NCBI GenBank assembly: GCA_963693285.1
Contig: OY848919.1
Location: 9,171,461-9,235,460 of the forward strand
Direction of reading: 5' to 3'
Source of the DNA: Xestospongia muta
Taxonomy: Eukaryota; Porifera; Demospongiae; Haplosclerida; Petrosiidae
Length of the DNA stretch: 64,000 nt
Shown piece after piece: positions 9,590-34,140 of the stretch. Within the stretch, counting starts at the first letter, position 1. The number at the start of each line of letters is the position of its first letter. The notes below the pieces were generated by a model. That model searched no databases and was not told where the DNA came from. It saw nothing but the letters and a program-made list of their open reading frames with translations. A program made the position numbers and the translations under genes.

Positions 9590-12290
9590 TTACACCTCAA
9601 GACGCAATCAGAGACTATCGTGTGACGAGAGTCACTTTTGGAGTTGCTGCCTCATCTTTTGCTGCCAACATGGCAGTCAAGCAAAATGCTCAGGATTTCG
9701 CCCTCGAATATCCAATGGCAGCTCAGACAGTAGAAACTTCGTTCTATGTCGACGATTGTCTAACTGGAGCAGATGATGTGGAGACCGCTATCATCCTCCA
9801 AAGGTAGCTATGTGACCTGTTCACATGTGGGGGATTTCTACTGAGGAATTGGAACTGGAATAATAATCAGGTACTAGAACACATCCCACACGAATTGCTA
9901 GAGAGTAGTATTGTTCATGCTATATCTGATGTTAATGCATATACTAAGACCCTAGGTTTAGAATGGAATACTGTGACAGACACTTTTCAACTCACTATTC
10001 CTGAACTCTCCTCCCATTCATAAATCACCAAGAGGGTTCTTGTCTCGAACATAGCAAGGGTATTTGACGTACTTGGCTGGTTTTATCCTACTATAATCAG
10101 TATGAAAATTCTATTACAAAGAGTATGGGAATTACGTATGGACTGGGATGAGTTTGTGCCTACAGAGATTCAGAGTATTTGGATGCAATGGAAATCAGAG
10201 CTCCATTCTCTCTACGGTAAATCTATATCTTGTTATTACTTTCCTAAGGAATCTCACATCAAGTCTGTTCAATTACACAGTTTTAGTGATGCCTCTGAGA
10301 ATGCTTACTCAGGAGTTGTCTACCTGATAATGGTTGATTCACTGGATCATATACACGTATCTCTGTGATGTCAAAGACAAAGGTCTCACCGATTAAGAGA
10401 CTCTCAATCCCTCGTCTCGAACTCTGTGGTGTTCAAGTACTGGCGCGTCTTCTCATCTATGTGAAGGACACCTTACAAGTTCTCATGTCACATGTTTCCG
10501 CATGGACAGACAGTACTATCGTACTCAACTGGCTCTAGGGAAACCCCAGGAAATTCAAGACATATGTTGGCAATCGAGTCTGATCTATTGTCGATCAGAT
10601 TCCTCCAGATAGGTGGAGTCATGTTATAGGAGCTGAGACTCCAGCTGACTGTGCCTCTCGTGGGATTTTTCCCTTAGAACTATTGGAGCACAAGCTCTGG
10701 TGCGATGGCCCCCTGTGGTTAAAACTGGACACTAGAAATTGGCCTCATCAGGACATTCCAGTCGAGACCATAGAAGAAGAAGAAAGAGAGGTGTTTTTTA
10801 ACTCCAGTACAAATACAAGAGCCAGTCATTCCTCTAAATCGTTTTTCCTCATTCAGTCACCTTCAGCATGTGACTGCATGGATCATGCGGTTTGTCAACA
10901 ATTGTCGTCACCCCCGTATTGACTCAGCCAATCTCACCGTTAGAGAATTGGGTGATGCTGAGGAGTACTGGATACGTGTGATTCAAGAGGATCATTTTTG
11001 CAGCTGACATAGTTGCATTGAAGACTAATCGCATTCTAAGTAACTGTAGTTCTATTCTAGCTCTTCGTCCTTTCCTTGACTCTAATGTCTACTACGTGTG
11101 GGAGGACGAGAGACTGAATCTGATCTATCATATCAGAGGATGCATCCACTCATAATACATGGTAAACACCTCATCACTAAACTCATTATTCGTTCATAAC
11201 ACATCCATATGCTGCATGCTGGACCCACACTCTTATGCTCTACTCTATCCAAATCATTTTCACATTCTCTACATGAGAAAAACTGTACGTTCTGTTGTTC
11301 GTCAGTGAATCACCTGCCGTCGTCACTCATGCAAGCTTCAGCATCAACCATTGGGTCAACTACCATTGGAGCGTGTAACTCCTGGTTCCGTCTTTCAGAA
11401 GGTGGGAGTAGACTATGCAGGTCCAGTGAAAATAAAGTATGGTATGGTTTGTAAACCTACAATCATTAAAGCATACATTTGTGTGTTTGTCTCTCTTTCA
11501 GTTAAAGCTGTCCACTTGGAAGGTGTGTCAAACCTCACAAGTGAAGCATTCATTGCTACTCTGAGACACTTTGTTGCTCGTAGAGGTTATCCAACTCTTA
11601 TTTGGAGTGACAATGGGACAAACTTCGTTGGAGCTAATCGTGAGATTGAGAATTCTACAGTTACCTAGCAGCAGCAACTCAATGGAACCATATCTGCTCT
11701 TCTCACGGTATTGAGTGGCGTTTCATTCCGGAACATGGTCCTAATTTTGGTGGATTGTGGGAGGCTGCTGTCAAGAGTGCCAAACACCATCTCAGATGCA
11801 TTGTAGAAGATGTGAAACTGTCTTTTGAAGAGCTTACCACCGTGTTGACTCAAATCGAGGCGTGTCTAAATAGCAGACCCTTAGTCTACACTAACCCACC
11901 TGATGAGGATGGTATTGAGATACTCACTCCTGGCCATTTTCTCATTGGACAATCAATGTGCTCTCTCCTTGACCCTGCTTTCTCATACCATTCACTCTCT
12001 CTACTCAAACACTGGGATCTATGTCAAAATCTTGTGCATCACTTCTGGAAGCGATGGTCGAAGGAGTATCTGACATCTTTAAACAAGTACAGTCAGTGGT
12101 GTCACCAATCAAAGAATCTGGAAGTTGGTGATATAGTTTTGCTCAAAGAAGATGGCATGGTTCCCACACAATGGCCACTGGCTAGAATTGTCAAGGTACA
12201 CCCTGGAAAAGATACATTAGTTCGTGTTGTTACTGTCAGGAGATGCAGGGGAATATATAAATTAAATGAGTAAGATTGCTTTATTGCTCT
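9590..12290 (+). mobile_element. BEL/Pao LTR retrotransposon, internal part, decayed
   Basis: Pol fragments occur in the order expected for BEL/Pao. RT end: TRVTFGVAASSFAA, ETSFYVDDCLTGADDVE (9620-9800). Pao-type domain: KILLQRVWELRMDWDEF and HSFSDASENAYSGVVYL (10100-10370). RNase H-like: LCGVQVLARLL, WTDSTIVLNWL (about 10410-10700). Integrase core: 11351-11668. DUF5641-like C terminus: VGDIVLLKEDGMVPTQWPLA, ending near 12273. Frameshifts and stops separate the blocks. gag, protease and most of RT are missing at the left, where the element joins the duplicated mini-exon region. LTRs were not identified. Confidence 0.85.
11351..11668 (+). pseudogene. BEL/Pao integrase core fragment
   Basis: Encodes VGVDYAGPVKIKYGMV, FVSLSVKAVHLEGVSNLTS, HFVARRGYPTLIWSDNGTNF: the first two acidic residues of the DDE integrase fold (D of VDYAGP, D of SDNGTNF). 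The frame closes at TAG (11666-11668). The following block (11755-12273, starting LWEAAVKSAKHHL) is in another frame, so the enzyme is split. Confidence 0.75.
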
Positions 12291-13392
12291 CATCTGACTC
12301 TAATCTCTAAGTCATTGTTATCATTGTGTAATATAGTTGATTTCACTTGTCATATTACTCTGTTTATTTGTTTTGATTACTGTTTCATTTCTCTCATTTA
12401 AGACCGTTGGTTTTAGGCTGGCAGTATGTTGTAACTTGTCAGGATTCAATTTTGGATTCAAATTCGTTTTAATAACGTACACATTATTAGAATTCTTTTT
12501 CCCTTGTCAAAAAAAAACGTGTTGACTGGAGAGTGGCTCTCTCTCTTTATATTGCTATATCTGCCCTAACTCTAAGCAATCTACATAAACACCAATAATG
12601 AATGTTTCTTCTCCTGACAGGGTATAAATACAACGATGACTGTTGGACTGTTCAAACCCCATTCCTTTCAACTGAATGTCTAACACCGAGTTCCAGCACC
12701 AAGGAGACTGTTTGTCAATACAAGCTATGTTTCAGCTTACAAAACAATTGCTTCTTTCCCTTTTCAACAAATTCTTCAGGCTGTTTCATGTAAACTTCTT
12801 CATTTAGGTTACCATTCAGAAATGCAGACGTGAAGTCTATTTAATGCAAACAAAGATTATTCTGTACAGCAATTGCAATGACAGTATGTAATGATTCGAA
12901 ACAAACTACTGGACAAAATGTTTCATCATAATCAAGAACATATTGCTGTGAGAAACTCTGAGCCATCAAATGAGCTTTATAGTGCTCAATTGAGCCATCA
13001 GCACCAGTTTTCATTTAAATATCCATTTACAGCCTATAGCCTTTCTTTGTTTAGGTAACTCAACTAGGTCCCAGACATCATTTTCAAAAATCAACTGCAT
13101 CTCTTTCTCCATTGCTGTCTTTCATTCTTGTTTTTCCTGACTAGATAGAGCATCACTCACTGTTGTTGGCTCTTTGTCAAGCACCTCAGTTGAATTAATC
13201 CAACTCCATAATAATCAGGTCTTTGTCTCTCTCTCTGGGATCGTCTCACGACTGATTCTTCTTCTGTATCATTGAATTCCTCACTTTTCATTTCATTTTC
13301 TTCTTCATTATCAATGTCTTCTTCTGGGTCAAGGTTCTCTAATTCAATAAACTTTTCCTCAAGTTTCTGTTGTTCCATCTCATCAATAAACA

Positions 13393-13944
13393 CTACATTA
13401 CAACTGTGAATAGATGCTCTTTCTCTATATCATAGAACCGACATCCTTTTGTTTCTGCACCATATCTAAGTAGAATACATTTCCCTGCTTTGGAATCTAA
13501 TTTGGATCGCTCATCCTTTTCAATGTGAGTATACACTGCACATCCAAACACACGCAAATAAGATACATCAGGCTTATAACCATTTCGTGCCTCAAAAGGA
13601 GTCATACCGACTACAGCTTTGCTTGGGCTGCGGTTTCTTAAGTACACAGCAGTCAAAAGACTCTCTGTCCAAACGTTTTTGGGGAGTTTAGTGCCAATTA
13701 ACATTGAACGAACAGCTTCAACCAATGTCTTGTTCATCCCTTCTGCTACACCATTTTGTTTATGAGTCTTTGGTATCCTCAGTTCATGTCTAACTCCCTC
13801 CGCTTTCAAGTACTCCTTGAACTCCATTGAAGTGTACTCACCTCCATTATCTGTATGAAGTGTTATCACCCTGTGTCCTGACTCTCTTTCAGCTATAGCC
13901 CTCCACTCTCTAAACTTTTGGAACACTTCGTCCTTCTTTTTCAA
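13393..13944 (-). pseudogene. copia integrase fragment
   Basis: Encodes ITLHTDNGGEYTSMEFKEYL, RIPKTHKQNGVAEGMNKTLV, FEARNGYKPDVSYLRVFGC: the second catalytic Asp (HTDNGGEY) and the Glu of the DDE integrase (GVAEGMNKT), with the copia-typical LRVFGC box. The upstream part with the zinc-binding region and first Asp lies in broken sequence around 13945-14300. Confidence 0.8.
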
Positions 13945-14926
13945 GACGTATACCCTAGTAAAATGGGTTTCATATCAATAAAGCTCAGGAAATATTCACT
14001 GCCACTCAAAGATTTGTCTTTCAATTTCCCACACACATCACTATGTACGAGTTCCAGGGGTCTCGTAGCTCATTTCCTCCCAGTACTAGGAAATTTACTT
14101 TTATGGAGTTTTCCTTAAACGCATGGCTCACAAAGCTCCATAGACTTCGTTGCATCATAATTAAACCCATTCACTAACTTCTCTTTTGCCAACTGTTGTA
14201 GATACTTTTATCCTAGATGACCATATCTTCTATGCCAGATGCTCTTACTCTCATTCTCAGCAATACAAACACGTGGTGGGTGGTAGTGATTAACACAGTT
14301 CAAATAGTACAAGTTCCTTTTCTTCAACGCAATGGCACTTTTTCCTTTTGATCTCTGATGAGACAAAGGTCATTGTGGAAATTCACTTTCTTTCCAGCTT
14401 CAGTAATCTTGGATACACTGAGCAGGTTATATGACAGATCAGGTACATAAAGGACGTCATAGAGTTGGCATCCTTTTGTTACGCCACCTGGAAGTAGTAG
14501 GCTCAACTTAACAACTCCGCTTGCTGTTGCTACTAAACAGTGATCGTCTCCCAGTATTACTGATGTGACCTCTTGAATGACTTGAGTTCGACAAACATTC
14601 ACTTATCATTACAAATATGGCTCATTGCTCCAGAATCAATGATCTAATAATCTGGCTTCAATGTACCCTTTGCTGTTAATACCTGACTAGTAGTCACCAG
14701 TCCAACGTCACATTCAAAATTATTCTCTGTAACTTCAGCCTTGTTTATCATATGCTTCTTCTCTCTCTTCTTGTCCTTTGTTTTGACTGTATCAACTGAA
14801 GATTGTCTGGTTCTATAAGATGAGTGATTAGCTCATTCAGGACAGTTACACATAAGTTTGTTTCTCTCCGAGAAACAAACTTATGTGACAACAGTAACAC
14901 TCTATAGGACTTTGTCATTTAGTATG

Positions 14927-15469
14927 TCATTTAGCAGCTAATGCCCCTTCACTGCTCACACTCTTTTTACGGTCTGTCTGTTCTCTTTTTTCGTTCAGCA
15001 ACCATTCAGTGACAATTTCAATATTTGGGACTTCAACATTCGCCTCAAGGGCTGTAACGAGAGTATAAAAAGATTCTGGCAAACTGGCCAACAGGTAGTC
15101 CACACGTTCTTCCTCTGACATTTCCTTACCAATAATGGCTAACTCATTAAAAATCTCAGTCATGGCTTTAATGTGCTCATGCACCGAGTCTCCCTCTTTC
15201 AGACAAAGTAAATGGAGTTGTTGCCTCAACACCAGCTTATTAGCCCATGTCTTTTTCTGAAATTGATAACTCAACTTCTTCCACACACAAACTGAATCTT
15301 CTGGATCACCAATCAGATACAGTAGCGATGGATTCACAGACAACGAAATAGTTGCTAATGCTTTATCTCTCTGAGAAACAAACTTTGAGTACTGGTTTCT
15401 GTCCTCTGGATCTGGCAGCTGTTCCATGCCATTTACGATGCTCCAGACACCATCTCGCATCAGAGCCAT
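14927..15469 (-). pseudogene. copia gag polyprotein fragment
   Basis: 180 residues of the UBN2/copia gag type: ALMRDGVWSIVNG, YLIGDPEDSVCVWKKLSYQF, LKEGDSVHEHIKAMTEIFNE, VDYLLASLPESFYTLV. The zinc knuckle expected downstream is missing or scrambled, replaced by a near-perfect palindrome at 14849-14887. Confidence 0.8.
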
Positions 15470-15581
15470 TCTGCATTGTATCTTTCAAGTCGGGTAATTC
15501 GATCTATTCAGTGGAATGATATTGACAGCTCTTGATTCTGTTCATTTCTTCCCAGTTCTAGAGGGCGCTGGGCTCATAACC

Positions 15582-15719
15582 TGTTAGAATTCTTCTTTTG
15601 TGTAGCAAAGTTCAACAGTTTAGACTTCAACGAAAACAACTATCTCAACTGAACTAAAACAATACAAAATCAATGGTTTTTATACACTAAGTAATTCAAG
15701 GACATTCTAGAACACGACA
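15582..15719 (-). repeat. copia 5' LTR (138 bp) and primer-binding site
   Basis: On the minus strand it begins TGTCGTGTTC and ends TTCTAACA (TG...CA), with a TATA box (gtgtataaaaacc) inside. One base later comes GGTTATGAGCCCAGCGC, which fits a copia-type primer-binding site complementary to an initiator-Met tRNA fragment. No partner LTR is present in the window. Confidence 0.65.
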
Positions 15720-15930
15720 TTGGGTATGATGAAACAAATGGCGTGCCGTTTGTGTCAAAATTGATTTACTTTTAAAGCTCATTATTCGTTAAATAAATTG
15801 TGATTTACTAGATGATGCATGATTTATTAAATAATGTATGATTTACTAAATAATGTATGATTTATCATAATTATATCATGCTAATTTTCCAGTTTTGACA
15901 CAAACGGTGCCCCATCGAAACAAGCCCAAT
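15720..15930. repeat. small inverted-repeat element next to the copia LTR
   Basis: Arms of about 40 bp: left contains gccgtttgtgtcaaaa (15743-15760), right contains its complement ttttgacacaaacgg (15893-15907), with further matches outwards (ttgggt.../...gcccaa). The centre holds about three copies of a 'gatttactaaataatgtat' unit. MITE-like. Confidence 0.5.
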
Positions 15931-16800
15931 TTTGATACATACATGATCAAATGCAGGTTATTAATAAGGTCAGTAAATTAACACAACAGAATACATACAA
16001 GTTAAGTAACACTTGAAGATGATAGTCAAGAGTGTATCCTCAACAATTGATGTTGATTTTGTCTTCCATTGAAGTTTAGTTAGACTGGCTCTTTCATCAA
16101 TGGAGAATTAACTGATGGAAAAAAAAAGTATGTGTATCAGGTATGATTCATGAATACACTGGCAATTAGAGCAGTTGTATAGCTACATACTGGTATACAT
16201 GAGCATTTCCCCATGTAAGTTTATGAAAATAATTAATATTCATTCTTTTATCTTTTTATTATAACATAAACATAGCAGTGGCTGGTGGTACAATTATTAT
16301 GTCACTGGCCACTACTATGCTTATTTAATACAAGTGTAAGCATATGATGACCAAGGGCAAGTTGTAATAGATCAGTCAGATAAAGAAAAGGAGATGTTAT
16401 AGCAAAGTACATGTTCATTAGTATTTATTAAGTGTATTAATATTACTGATATGTTGACGTGTAAAGAATAATTTGTATTGATTTACAGGTTAATATGATA
16501 GTAATGAACATGTCTTCAATTATGCCTAGATCATATTATAATATTGTGTGTTTATGTACTTACTATCATTGCATCAAGAGTCATATTAGCTGTAGTACTC
16601 GAAGCAAGTAAATTATTGTGCTGGGAGTTAACGTCTTACTACCTCAGCTCAAGTTATAATAATTATATTGTCATACATTATATGTCTAGGGTCAGTATTG
16701 TCTGTTAGTATTCTCAGTTCTACTAAATCACTTCTCTGATTTACATCTACTAAGTATTGGTTTTCTTTGTGTCTGTCTTAACTTACTATTTATGATATCA
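15931..16800. other. no gene seen
   Basis: AT-rich non-coding sequence without recognisable exons. Confidence 0.5.
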
Positions 16801-16814
16801 ATTATTTTTTTGTA

Positions 16815-17470
16815 TCAGGACATGACTCAAATTCAATGGAACCTTAAAAAAAGAAACCAAATAGAAGAAATATAATACATAAAGGTATTATATAACTCAT
16901 CAAGCATAACAGAAATATTTACACAAGTATTCACCAGTAGATCTTTCAAAAGATAAAGTGGAGAAATCAAGATATTTAGCAACTAATTTTTTATTGATAA
17001 CACCATCTACTACTTCATCTCATATAGTCAATTAGGTATGTTTATATGTAATAGAGATGATGTGGATGGGGCTACAAATATTTAATGCATATTTTAGTAT
17101 TCTTGGCATCACCTTTTTCCTTGCTTTAAGAGCTAATTTAATTTGAATAATATGTAGTACTTTTATTATTATGATGCAAGTACTTTGTTGGAAATATCTA
17201 TGTACCACTAGCAGAATTCAATGATGTTTGTTTAACTTTAATACTTGTTAATTCATAGATACAAATCCTGTCAAATCTATATTACTAAAATCACTTTCTT
17301 CAATTAATAGTAAGTGGTATAGCTTGGAGATCTACTTGAGGTTGATTCAGACACTCTTGAAAGCTTATCCACTTCTCCATCTTCTGATGGTGTAAATATG
17401 TCAAAATGTTGCAAAGTTGGTTGGACAATGAACCAACTCCTGCCATTATTTGTTAAGTTATCAGAATATT
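16815..17470 (+). pseudogene. remnant of a cluster unit: linker exons and death-domain exon
   Basis: Linker-exon copies end AAAG|gtatta (about 16884) and ACTACTTCATCTCATATAGTC then AATTAG|gtatgt (about 17035), matching the linker exons of genes 1 and 2. The death-domain exon starts after 'ttcatag' at 17259 and begins DTNPVKSILLKSLSSINSKW. It then loses frame, although MLQSWLDNEPTPA is still recognisable near 17400-17445. No ROCO exon precedes it. Confidence 0.65.
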
Positions 17471-17885
17471 GGCAATGACAGAAGTTTATGTTGAATTGAC
17501 AAATTGGTATACAAATGGGAGCTGTCAACAGAACATGTGAATGCAATGACATTTGTCAGCAATGTTTGTTTAGCAAATTTGTTGATCATATAACAACATC
17601 TTTCTCGTTCTTTTTTCAAAACAAATTATATTTTTTCCAAAATCAGAGCAAAAGATTTGTCAAGATTCAAAACCTCAATATGATAATAGCAAAGTATTGT
17701 CAAAGTAGACTAAACTTTATCAAGTTAAATTATTAATCATGTTTTGATGCAGCAGGATTTTTAAAGTCAAATATCCATAATGTTGTCTTTCATATCAACG
17801 ACTTGTATTGGTGATCCAGCTCAGAAAAATGTGTACTAGTTACTGTCCTCCACTTAAAACTGATTTGTGGAGCTAACTGCACAAC

Positions 17886-18179
17886 CTAGTGGTGAAGAAA
17901 CATTAAGAAATCATTTGTTTTCAGACAATATACCATATTAAATATATAATGTGAAGCCAACAAGAAAATGAATGAAGTGGCATTACTACATTCATCAAAA
18001 GACTGCTCAACTGCTATGAAATATTGATTTAATGGCTTATCTTCATATGTATTATTGTCCGTAAATATCACAATGTGTGGTTGATTATTAGCTTGGTCTA
18101 TAGACTCTGGTAGGGGAGCTCCATGCTGTGTTAATGGAAATAATGGGACATGCAAGGGTGAAATGAATACTAATGGCAA
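17886..18179 (-). pseudogene. unrecognised C-terminal fragment, possibly transposon-derived
   Basis: Open frame of 97 residues including QPHIVIFTDNNTYEDKPLNQ and a hydrophobic end SFIFLLASHYIFNMVYCLKT. The end resembles tails seen in transposon-associated invertebrate ORFs ('...HYVFN..Y...'), but I cannot name the family. Confidence 0.3.
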
Positions 18180-19500
18180 AATGTTAACAATAATGCTAGT
18201 ATGAACTTATAAATTGTCTGAAAAAAATGTGTTGCATTGAAGCCAACCTATTACAACACAACACAGTTGTTCGTATTAGGCTGAGATGAGGGAGGCTGGT
18301 CTTTTGTAAACCACATTGGCAATTTTTCCCATTTTCCATCTCACATTTGATACATTTTTTGTATTCATTTAACACATTTTCAAAAATGAAACGATGACTT
18401 CTGAAATTTACACTGTTCCATGTTTTCTTCCATTTCTCCTTGCCTTAATGAAACAACTATAAAACAATCTTAACAAAGCTTATGATAGAACTGACAAACT
18501 AACACTGTAAAGATTGGTTCTATTTCATATGGTTTGGTCTGGAATTATGATGTGGAATTAGATAAGGAAGACATACTAGACCAACAAGATCCATTTCTTC
18601 ATAATGAATATATCAGGTGTCAATATAATAGTAGCATAATTTATTGATATGTACTAACCAATTATATTCATATATTATACATAAATATATATATACCTCT
18701 TATCAGATGAATAAAAATCAATTGACTTCATAATTTGGAAAATGTTTGTATTAAAAACAAACTCCAATTTTGTTTGTTAATATTAAAATATTGACATTAA
18801 TAATAATACCTGTTCTACAACCAAAAACATGCAGTACAAATTAATGTAGTCCACTTATACATCGTACTTGTTCTCCTCTCTCTTCATTATTTCTTTGTTT
18901 GTCCTAACTCACAGGGAATTAGTGAGTGTCTAGGTGGTCATTGTGATATGTGGAATAAGCATATGACAAAAGTGTATCGATGTAATCCCTAATAGGTTGG
19001 AGTGGTTGGGAAACAGAGAGGAATTTTATGAGGGGATATTAGTGTGGTCTATAGAGAGATAGTATTAACTAGTGAATGATGTCAGTGTTAACATAATAAA
19101 CATATTAATCAATATTACCACATATCATAGTTACTATTAATACATAATTATGTACTAGTATTATATTATGTATTTTTAGTATAACATTATATAGAGTACT
19201 TATATATGGAGTACTTACATATCATAAGAGCAGGGATATTTTTTGTATTCATGTACAGATTGTTGTAGTACATGTATCATTTTATTGAATTCCACATAAC
19301 TGCTGAGCTATATATATTACTTTATACATATATTGTGCATTAGGTGAATGACTGACCTTAGAACAACGTAGGAAGATGATTTCTCTCTCCATTGTGTGCT
19401 ACTACAAACCATAGATTGCGTAATAGTCTATAACATTTATGCATATAGAGTATAGACTATGTCACGTAGTCTATACTATCTATGATCTCATTGACCAGCA
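18180..19500. other. no gene seen
   Basis: AT-rich intergenic sequence. From about 19260 it becomes similar to the unit 0 promoter block at 4185-4430. Confidence 0.5.
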
Positions 19501-19504
19501 ATAA

Positions 19505-19594
19505 GCTCCACCCTAATAAGGTTACTGAGCATGCGCAGATTACATTAACCGAAACCCAAAACGATTCCACCTCTTTTGGTTTTCAGTTATAAAA
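19505..19594 (+). promoter_or_regulatory. gene 1 promoter
   Basis: Contains 'gctccaccctaataaggtta', 'ctgagcatgcgcagatt' (about 19525-19541, GCATGCGC being NRF1-like) and a TATAAAA box at 19588-19594, about 45 bp before the proposed start codon (19639). The same order of elements is found upstream of gene 2 (37741-37829). TATA placement and recurrence support promoter function; no transcript data were available. Confidence 0.6.
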
Positions 19595-19638
19595 ACTCCT
19601 TTTCAAAGAAGGTTTTAATCAAAGAAGGTAGATTACCT

Positions 19639-32441
<12,803 letters not shown>

Positions 32442-33485
32442 CATGTTATAATTGTTTGAACTTTTATTTTAATTATAAACTGCATGTCATCCTATTATGT
32501 TATTTAATTTTTTAAAATTATTATTCTTTGTATGATAATTAAAAATGCATGTCATCCCACAATGTTAATTAATTTTTTTAAATACTGAGGCCATAAATAT
32601 ATATATAATGATTTCATCAAAACAGTCAGTTGTCATTACAAATGTCTGACTGATAAAGCATAAAATTAATACTGCATAGCAGGAAAAGAAACTTGCATTA
32701 TACTAATCCTTATAAAATAATAGTGTGGACTAATGTTTCAAGTAAGAAAGCCATCACTGGAAGAAAGTTGGAACATCCTGTTTTCCTTTCTGTTTATATT
32801 TGTTAATGATAGTTCAACTATCATGACATACTTGTCACCATTTATAGTTGTTAGTATCATTGAGGTGTTGATTAGCAACATAGAGCACAATATCCTACAT
32901 TGATTATTTCCAGAATAGGTGACATATCCTGCACATGTTACTGATAGCCTAACAGCGACCAATCCTTGGTACAAAATTTAGTAATCATTACAGTATGTAG
33001 TAACAGTTGAATAACTAAAAGAATTTTTGAATAACCAAAACTTTTTTAGAATAAGTATAAACTAAATATAATATTGCTGATAACAACATGTTCCTCAAAA
33101 TATGTCAAGCCGACGTAGGCAGTGTTGCTTGCACTCTTTTAGCAAGAACTCGGGATTGAGTGTTTTTACTTCTTTCATGAGAATATCAACTATACCTTGA
33201 TCTTGTTACTTTGGTAAGTTTTTTTATATAAATATAACAGTAAGATGTTGACATACTGTTCAACATAATCTAACCATTTTCAGTTTGTCATCCTTTAAAG
33301 ATTTCTTTTTCTGTTAATAGTGTTTTATAAATTTGTCTACAATCTTGCTGCATTTTACAAATAACACATTATAAATAACAATTACATACATTAAAAGAAA
33401 ACTTGGTAATATTACCGATAACAACATGTCTAGGCAGTATCTCAGGCAATGTTTTCTTCTTGCCTCATTCAGTATGCATACTGAA
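32442..33485. other. no gene seen
   Basis: AT-rich sequence after the gene 1 stop codon. Short direct repeats ('gcatgtcatccta'/'gcatgtcatccca', 32484-32565) are visible. Confidence 0.5.
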
Positions 33486-33489
33486 TGAT

Positions 33490-34130
33490 GGTAGACTCCT
33501 TTTGAAATGAGTTTACCTTCTGTTTAATGGATGCACAGATTTACAGTATTTGAAATACAAAAATTAAAAGCAGAAAAAGTTGGTTGTACAGTTTTAGAAT
33601 ACCAGTTGAGTTTTCAAAGTGCCATTATCCTGGGTTGGCAAAGGAGAGCTATAAATGTCACAATCATAGACAGAGTTAGTGATGTTGATATTACAAGAAA
33701 AAGACAGTTCTGTGTCCTGTTCTCCTGGATCAATAGCCAGTACTGCATTACTATTTCCAACATTGTCTCCGTATAACAAAGGGCAGTTGCCAATATACAG
33801 TTTTATCTACCAGAGATCAATCTTCATGAAGATGTCATGCAGGATCCTTACATGACAGAGTCAGTAGCAGCATTAGTAAAAGTAAGAATAGTAGTACTAT
33901 CACATCAAGCATCGTATTATCTGCAAGAAATAGAAAACAATATAATACAACATGGGTTAAGTGCAAACGCACATAGCAATTTTAACTTTAACAAAGTATA
34001 TCCGGTCCCAGATTGTTTGGAATGCGGCTTTATTAAAGAGGAAGAGCTTCCTCTCTAAATTTAGTTTACAAGAGCATGACCTCTGGGGATCACCCAACAT
34101 AGTCTTACAACGGATGTTGGAGACAGATAA
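33490..34130. repeat. dispersed repeat, copy A
   Basis: Closely matches 51275-51785 in reverse orientation. Shared stretches include 'gtgcaaacgcacatagca', 'ctttaacaaagtatatccgg' and the block encoding (on the minus strand here) EQDTELSFSCNINITNSVYD and LPTQDNGTLKTQLV. The encoded piece looks like a Cys-containing extracellular-type exon, family unknown. A scrap of the paracaspase exon is embedded at 33784-33860. Confidence 0.7.
33784..33863 (+). pseudogene. scrap of paracaspase exon 15
   Basis: Contains 'gttgcc.atatacagtt', 'gagatcaatcttcatgaagatgtcatg' in broken form, and 'gatcc.tacatga.agag', matching gene 1 exon 15 (29020-29100) with only a few changes. It is a duplicated fragment, not a working exon. 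Confidence 0.7.
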
Positions 34131-34140
34131 TTAATAATAA

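Larger units (their letters stand above)
12600..15719 (-). mobile_element. Ty1/copia LTR retrotransposon, 3' truncated
   Basis: Minus strand, 5' to 3': 5' LTR (15719-15582), gag (15469-14927), protease/pre-integrase (about 14680-14324), integrase (13944-13393), acidic spacer (13393-13157), then the start of RT. RT is readable with stops as NDVWDLVELPKQRKAIGCKW, DYDETFCPVV, DFTSAFLNGNLNEEVYMKQP, up to about 12600. The rest of RT, RNase H and the 3' LTR are absent. The truncated end abuts the end of the BEL/Pao element, so the two lie tail to tail. Confidence 0.85.

Noticed and set aside
12602..12793. Plus-strand ORF with Cys residues
   Set aside because: It is the antisense of the copia RT remnant, which reads clearly on the minus strand.
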